Shown here: in pieces, positions 60,889 through 64,000 of the stretch
Layout of the letters: every line of letters starts with the position of its first letter
Numbering within the stretch: the stretch's first letter is position 1
DNA from: Eutypa lata
Lineage: Eukaryota > Ascomycota > Sordariomycetes > Xylariales > Diatrypaceae
Reading direction: 5' to 3'
Length of the DNA: 64,000 bases
Assembly: GCA_022661535.1 (NCBI GenBank)
Contig: JAKULF010000005.1
Coordinates: forward strand, 4,712,001-4,776,000
The notes under the pieces: generated by a model
The model's input: only the letters and a program-made list of their open reading frames with translations
What the model was told of the DNA's origin: nothing
Databases searched by the model: none
Made by a program: the position numbers and the translations under genes

Positions 60889-62087
60889 CTATGAAAAAGT
60901 AGTTTTGACACAGTCAACCCTGTGGCCGACCGTAGTCTTCTTCTCGGCGCGCGACTTCCTGGGGAACTCGCTCTCCGGCCCGACGAGATACCGCCCTGGG
61001 TGCCAGATGGCGAGCACGAGGAGGCACAGCATCATCGGGAAGCAATCGAGCGCATACGCATACTCCTCGTGGAAAGGTATGGGGTTCGAGGGAGAGATCC
61101 CGCCTGCAAACTCGGCCATCCTGTAGATGATACGGATCTACGTAAGTAAGCATAAGTTAGTTATCGAAGTTCACACTCTTTTTTTGTGATAATTTTGGGG
61201 TCAGGAGACGTACAGTGATCAAACCTAAAACACTATACAAAGCGAACTGAAGCGGTTTCCAATCCCCCTCCAGCTTATCGCCACTCTCCGGCCCATCCAG
61301 CATCGAACTCCTACTCGCGCGCAGGTGGAAGACGACCATAAACCCAGCCAAGAAGAGTAAGATGAAGAACTGCTGGCACCCAACACCGGCAAGGTAGACA
61401 TCCAGCCCGATCCGGACCACATCCGCCGGCGCCTCCGGGTTCGCCATGGTACCCCCGACGCCCTGGACGACGAACGTCAGCACGTCGGCCCACACGAAGT
61501 ACTTGGCGACCGAGGCGGGCTGAACCCATCCGAACGGACGCTCCGGCTGGAAGAACCAGGCCACCCGCGCGAACGTCATGTACGCGAACGCGTTGATCCA
61601 CAGCGGCGCGAGCAAGAACAGGAGCTGCCACGCCGTCGCGTACGCGACCTGCTGCTGGTCCCGCGCCCCGAGCGCGTGCAGGATGAAGGCGGCGGTTTCC
61701 CAGGTGCCGCCCATGATTAGGACCCAGGCGTAGCGCTTATATTCGTTGGTATTAAGTTAGTCGATACTTTTCTTTAATTTATTACCAACTCCCCCTGAGA
61801 GGAATCGGTTCCATCCATCGAGCAGGCAATCAATAACTGACCTTTCTGAAAATGACGGCTTCGACAATGTGGAGAGCGGTCAGGACGCCGAATATAACGG
61901 CCACGGCTACGGCTGGTGCGAACGCTGGGTCGTAGTTGTAGTATGAGTTGCAGGCGTCGATGGGGACGTTGCCGTTGGCCCCTGGAATTGCTGTCGTGCA
62001 GTCTGTGTTGTTGCTCTCGCCTTCGTCGTCCCGATCGTTTCGAAGCCACAGCTGGGCTGCGGGCGTGATCATCGGGTCGAAGGGCAT
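60889..62087 (-). CDS. RTA1-like seven-helix membrane protein, 3' end replaced by transposon sequence
   Basis: Member of the RTA1/lipid-translocating-exporter-like family (yeast Rta1, Rsb1). Exons are 62087-61842, 61735-61214 and 61137-60889, with introns of 106 and 76 nt. As it stands the frame encodes 338 aa. Seven hydrophobic segments are visible, including APAVAVAVIFGVLTALHIVE, YAWVLIMGGTWETAAFILHA, LLFLLAPLWINAFAYMTFAR, VFVWADVLT-like helix 4 and MMLCLLVLAIWHPGRYL. Family motifs WETAAF, ALYSVLGLITIRIIYRMAEF and HPGRYLVGPESEFP are intact. After AEKKT the reading frame runs into the transposon's terminal repeat and ends TVGHRVDCVKTTFS, 14 residues of foreign origin. The native basic tail of 54 residues lies at 55385-55549. 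All membrane helices remain, so the product may still fold, but its cytosolic tail and native 3' UTR are lost. Confidence 0.85.
60902..60933 (-). repeat. terminal inverted repeat, right end
   Basis: Read on the minus strand it begins ACGGTCGGCCACAGGG and then matches the left repeat base for base over 25 positions. It now supplies the codons at the end of the RTA1-like reading frame. Confidence 0.9.
60934..60941. repeat. target-site duplication, right copy
   Basis: Top-strand AGTCTTCT, the partner of 55544-55551. It lies within the coding sequence for EKKT of the RTA1-like protein. Confidence 0.7.
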
Positions 62088-63018
62088 GTTGCTGTTGGTT
62101 GCGGTCTTTGGAAGAAGGGTAGTTATGTATATATATATATATCGATCTTACTGTGTATTATTCGCAGACACAAGTTATATATATATATGAGATGGGAATC
62201 TTGAAATATTAGTTTTCATTAATGAAATGCTATGCCAAAGAGTAAGAGGTTTTGGTCGTATACACATATCCTTCTTCGAACTTATATTAGTATCCAAAGC
62301 TTAGACAACCCTTCATGATACCATGATACCCAACAAAACTATGCTACAAGTGAAATAGATTACATAGACCTTGTAGTCTACCCAAGCCTTCGTCACTCCT
62401 CGCTAAGGCTTAGACGATATGATAATAGGCACCGAGATAAAATAGCCCATATATGGACTAGAAGCAAGTGATTAGATCCTGCGATACTAGGGAAGGTCAA
62501 GCACTGAATCTCGATAAGGCATAGCTGAGGAATGTGGACCCGTTACTTTGCAGACGTTCCGTGCCGCTGCGCCTCTCCTTAACCTTGTGGATCGAATGCT
62601 ATTTTGGGCTTCAATTTTTCAGCCCTTGGAGCAGGGCTATGAGGCTGAAGTTTATTGGCTTGCGCAGCAAGACCCTCAAATCACTAATAAGGCTTATAAT
62701 ATCATTTCCCTTAGGGAAATAGGAAGTTACCGGAATTAGCTGTAGGCCCTGACTAGTCGTGGCCGTTGTTTTCAAATCTAGAGAAGTCGCAAATAAGTCT
62801 AACTAGTGGTTGACTTCATCGGAGCATGCCGTAGACTAGACTGAATCCTAGTGTGTTCTGCTTGAAGGCCGATCGCATTCGAAAATAGGCTTTTCATGCC
62901 GCATATTTAGTTAAGTGTTAGACGTTTTGATTTTGATAAGGGGCTGATATGGAATGCGGATCGAGGATAGGGAGGATATTGTGGGGGTGGTTGGTATGTC
63001 GATTGGAAACTGTAAGTA
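62088..63018. other. intergenic region between RTA1-like and APH-like genes
   Basis: Holds a (TA)n run at about 62126-62141 and the RTA1-like promoter. A 70-odd-codon open frame at about 62518-62739 (+), ending PLEQGYEAEVYWLAQQD…, has coding-like composition, no ATG near its start and no recognisable family; it may be a gene relic. Confidence 0.45.
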
Positions 63019-64000
63019 TCAAAGCTGTGATGCTAACAACTTTCCAAGCCAGGATTTCCGAATCATTGTGGCATATAATGGCAAGGGAACTTTGATGCCT
63101 CGCCGCCTGATTATACGGATCGCTGGAGAGGATAGGAGAAAAGCGTCAAGCCGTTCAATTTCAGCATCATCCTTGCCCTCTTCAACAACCCGATCAAGTC
63201 TTCCATCGTCGAAGGCGATTCCATGCCAAAGTAAGATGCCAAATATCTGGGCTCTCTTTACAAGAGCAATCCTTCTCGAGTCCCGAGCAATTTCCGGCGC
63301 CGCAGCGAATAGCTCGCTCCAGAAAAGGCCACGGAGATGCTTTGCCTCAGAATAGTATACGAAGTGGCCGTCTTGATCTTCCCCAAGAAGCTCTTCGAGG
63401 CCGTACATGCCAATTCCGAACGGAAGGTACTCCCCCTCAGCCCAATCGAGCAGGCCAGAAATGTTTCCCGATTCCGAATATACCATCACGTTGGAAGGAA
63501 GCAGATCACCGTGACTAAATGTCCATGGTAGATTTTGTATGTCCGGCAAGTCAGCCAAGACAGACTTGACGATCTGCTGGAATCGGCGAGGAAGATGAGT
63601 AGCCATTAGCTGAAGGCGCCAACCGAGTGATGATCCTACCGTCCTTTTTACCGTAACATCATTACTAGCTTTCGCTTGCCTCCAGCTCATGGCTTGTATG
63701 TGGGCAAAATCCTTGATTATGTTTTCTCTCTTCGATTTGCGAGTCAAAGCATTGTGATCCGCCCGAAGATCCAACAGCGACACGCCGGGCAGTCTTCTCA
63801 TGGAATAGACATGTAGACCGGTTTGGCCTATTTCCCCCAAGTCACACGTTTCTGGGGCGAAAGTCCCGAAGACCCTGCAAGCCGTTCCTACCACGTCGAG
63901 ATCAAGCCTGTAAGCGACGGGCCTAAATTGGACGATAGTCTCGTCCCCGACACGGACCGTGTAGGAGCAGTAGCCCTGAAATGGGCACGGCCGGCAGTCG
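63019..64000 (-). CDS. APH-fold phosphotransferase family protein, 5' end outside the window
   Basis: Protein of the aminoglycoside-phosphotransferase/choline-kinase-like fold, a large and mostly uncharacterised fungal family. The frame is open from the stop at 63019 to the window edge at 64000, about 326 codons, so the N-terminus is missing. The apparent start at 63894 is a GTG inside the gene and not a real start. Upstream residues CPFQGYCSYTVRVGDETIV and the following QFRPVAYRLDLDVVG fit the family's N-lobe. Further on come MRRLPGVSLLDLRADH and the catalytic loop WTFSHGDLLPSNVMV. GLLDWAEGEYLPFGIGMYGL holds the metal-binding Asp, with the family's WAE in place of the WE seen in bacterial enzymes. 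No intron is needed in the visible part. The substrate is unknown. Confidence 0.8.
   Translation of the reverse strand, partial: DCRPCPFQGYCSYTVRVGDETIVQFRPVAYRLDLDVVGTACRVFGTFAPETCDLGEIGQTGLHVYSMRRLPGVSLLDLRADHNALTRKSKRENIIKDFAHIQAMSWRQAKASNDVTVKRTVGSSLGWRLQLMATHLPRRFQQIVKSVLADLPDIQNLPWTFSHGDLLPSNVMVYSESGNISGLLDWAEGEYLPFGIGMYGLEELLGEDQDGHFVYYSEAKHLRGLFWSELFAAAPEIARDSRRIALVKRAQIFGILLWHGIAFDDGRLDRVVEEGKDDAEIERLDAFLLSSPAIRIIRRRGIKVPLPLYATMIRKSWLGKLLASQL

Larger units (their letters stand above)
55552..60933. mobile_element. RIP-saturated TIR transposon (hAT- or MULE-like), about 5.4 kb
   Basis: A DNA element bounded by 32-bp terminal inverted repeats (55552-55583 and 60902-60933). The inner 25 positions are identical, beginning GCCACAGGGTTGACTG; the outer 7 match in 3. 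It is flanked by an 8-bp duplication with one mismatch. An 8-bp duplication suits the hAT superfamily; a Mutator-like element with a slightly longer decayed duplication is the alternative. The interior (about 55690-60750) is extremely AT-rich. CpA/TpG and CpC/GpG are nearly absent, while cytosines survive mainly as CpG and CpT, the pattern expected of RIP. No open frame of useful length remains, so no transposase can be identified. It interrupts the last exon of the RTA1-like gene. Confidence 0.85.

Noticed and set aside
55555..60930. Element ends taken at CAGGG or at GCCACAGGG with the adjacent bases as target duplication
   Set aside because: Neither choice gives matching flanks or restores the RTA1 frame. 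Moving the ends outward by seven bases gives a 7-of-8 duplication and an exact frame.

Overview
The window is nuclear DNA of a filamentous ascomycete, most likely a Sordariomycete. Supporting signs are: genes with short GT-AG introns (48-250 nt) carrying CTAAC-type branch sites; family members diagnostic of filamentous ascomycetes (Nup192, Tel1, Mis12/Mtw1, Mrn1-type RRM protein, DUF7704, RTA1-like); pyrimidine-rich 5' leaders; and a 5 kb AT-saturated block with the dinucleotide pattern left by repeat-induced point mutation (RIP). Intergenic DNA is full of TACC/TAGG and ACAT/ATGT tetranucleotide runs. Order-level placement (Xylariales would fit) is only a guess.

Layout from left to right: YAT amino-acid permease (-, 1371-3311); nucleoporin Nup192 (-, about 5076-10568), divergent from the ATM-family kinase Tel1 (+, 11650-20795, seven exons); V-ATPase assembly factor Vma22 (-, 21486-22208); a 3.8 kb gap; Rho GTPase Cdc42 (+, 25985-27012); a secretory agmatinase-family ureohydrolase ending in KDEL (+, 28602-30489); four-RRM protein Mrn1 (+, 33425-35833); an intracellular histidine phosphatase (-, 37018-38859), divergent from a mitochondrial PPR protein (+, 39344-42142); kinetochore protein Mis12/Mtw1 (-, 42683-44222), divergent from a proline-rich protein (+, 44927-46305); TCTP (-, 46595-47465), divergent from sphinganine C4-hydroxylase Sur2 (+, 48932-50136); a DUF7704 membrane protein (-, 51087-51727), divergent from a ferric reductase (+, 53491-55323); an RTA1-like membrane protein (-, 60889-62087) whose 3' end is split by a transposon; and, at the right edge, an incomplete APH-fold kinase (-, 63019->64000).

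Most genes are single housekeeping genes (nuclear pore, checkpoint, kinetochore, polarity, translation, sphingolipid, mitochondrial expression). They do not form one pathway. The 53-64 kb end is more accessory: metal reduction, RTA1 transporter, transposon, APH-like kinase.

The main discovery is at 55544-60941. A roughly 5.4 kb element with near-identical 32-bp terminal inverted repeats and a 7-of-8-bp target duplication sits inside the last coding exon of the RTA1-like gene. Removing the element and one duplication restores the reading frame into a Lys/Arg-rich C-terminal tail of about 54 codons that is still open on the far side, ending 61 bp from the ferric reductase stop codon. The element's interior is RIP-saturated but its ends are not. 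Second in interest is the agmatinase with both a signal peptide and a C-terminal KDEL. Gene ends and introns were placed by eye from splice signals, frame and homology remembered for each family; no search was run.
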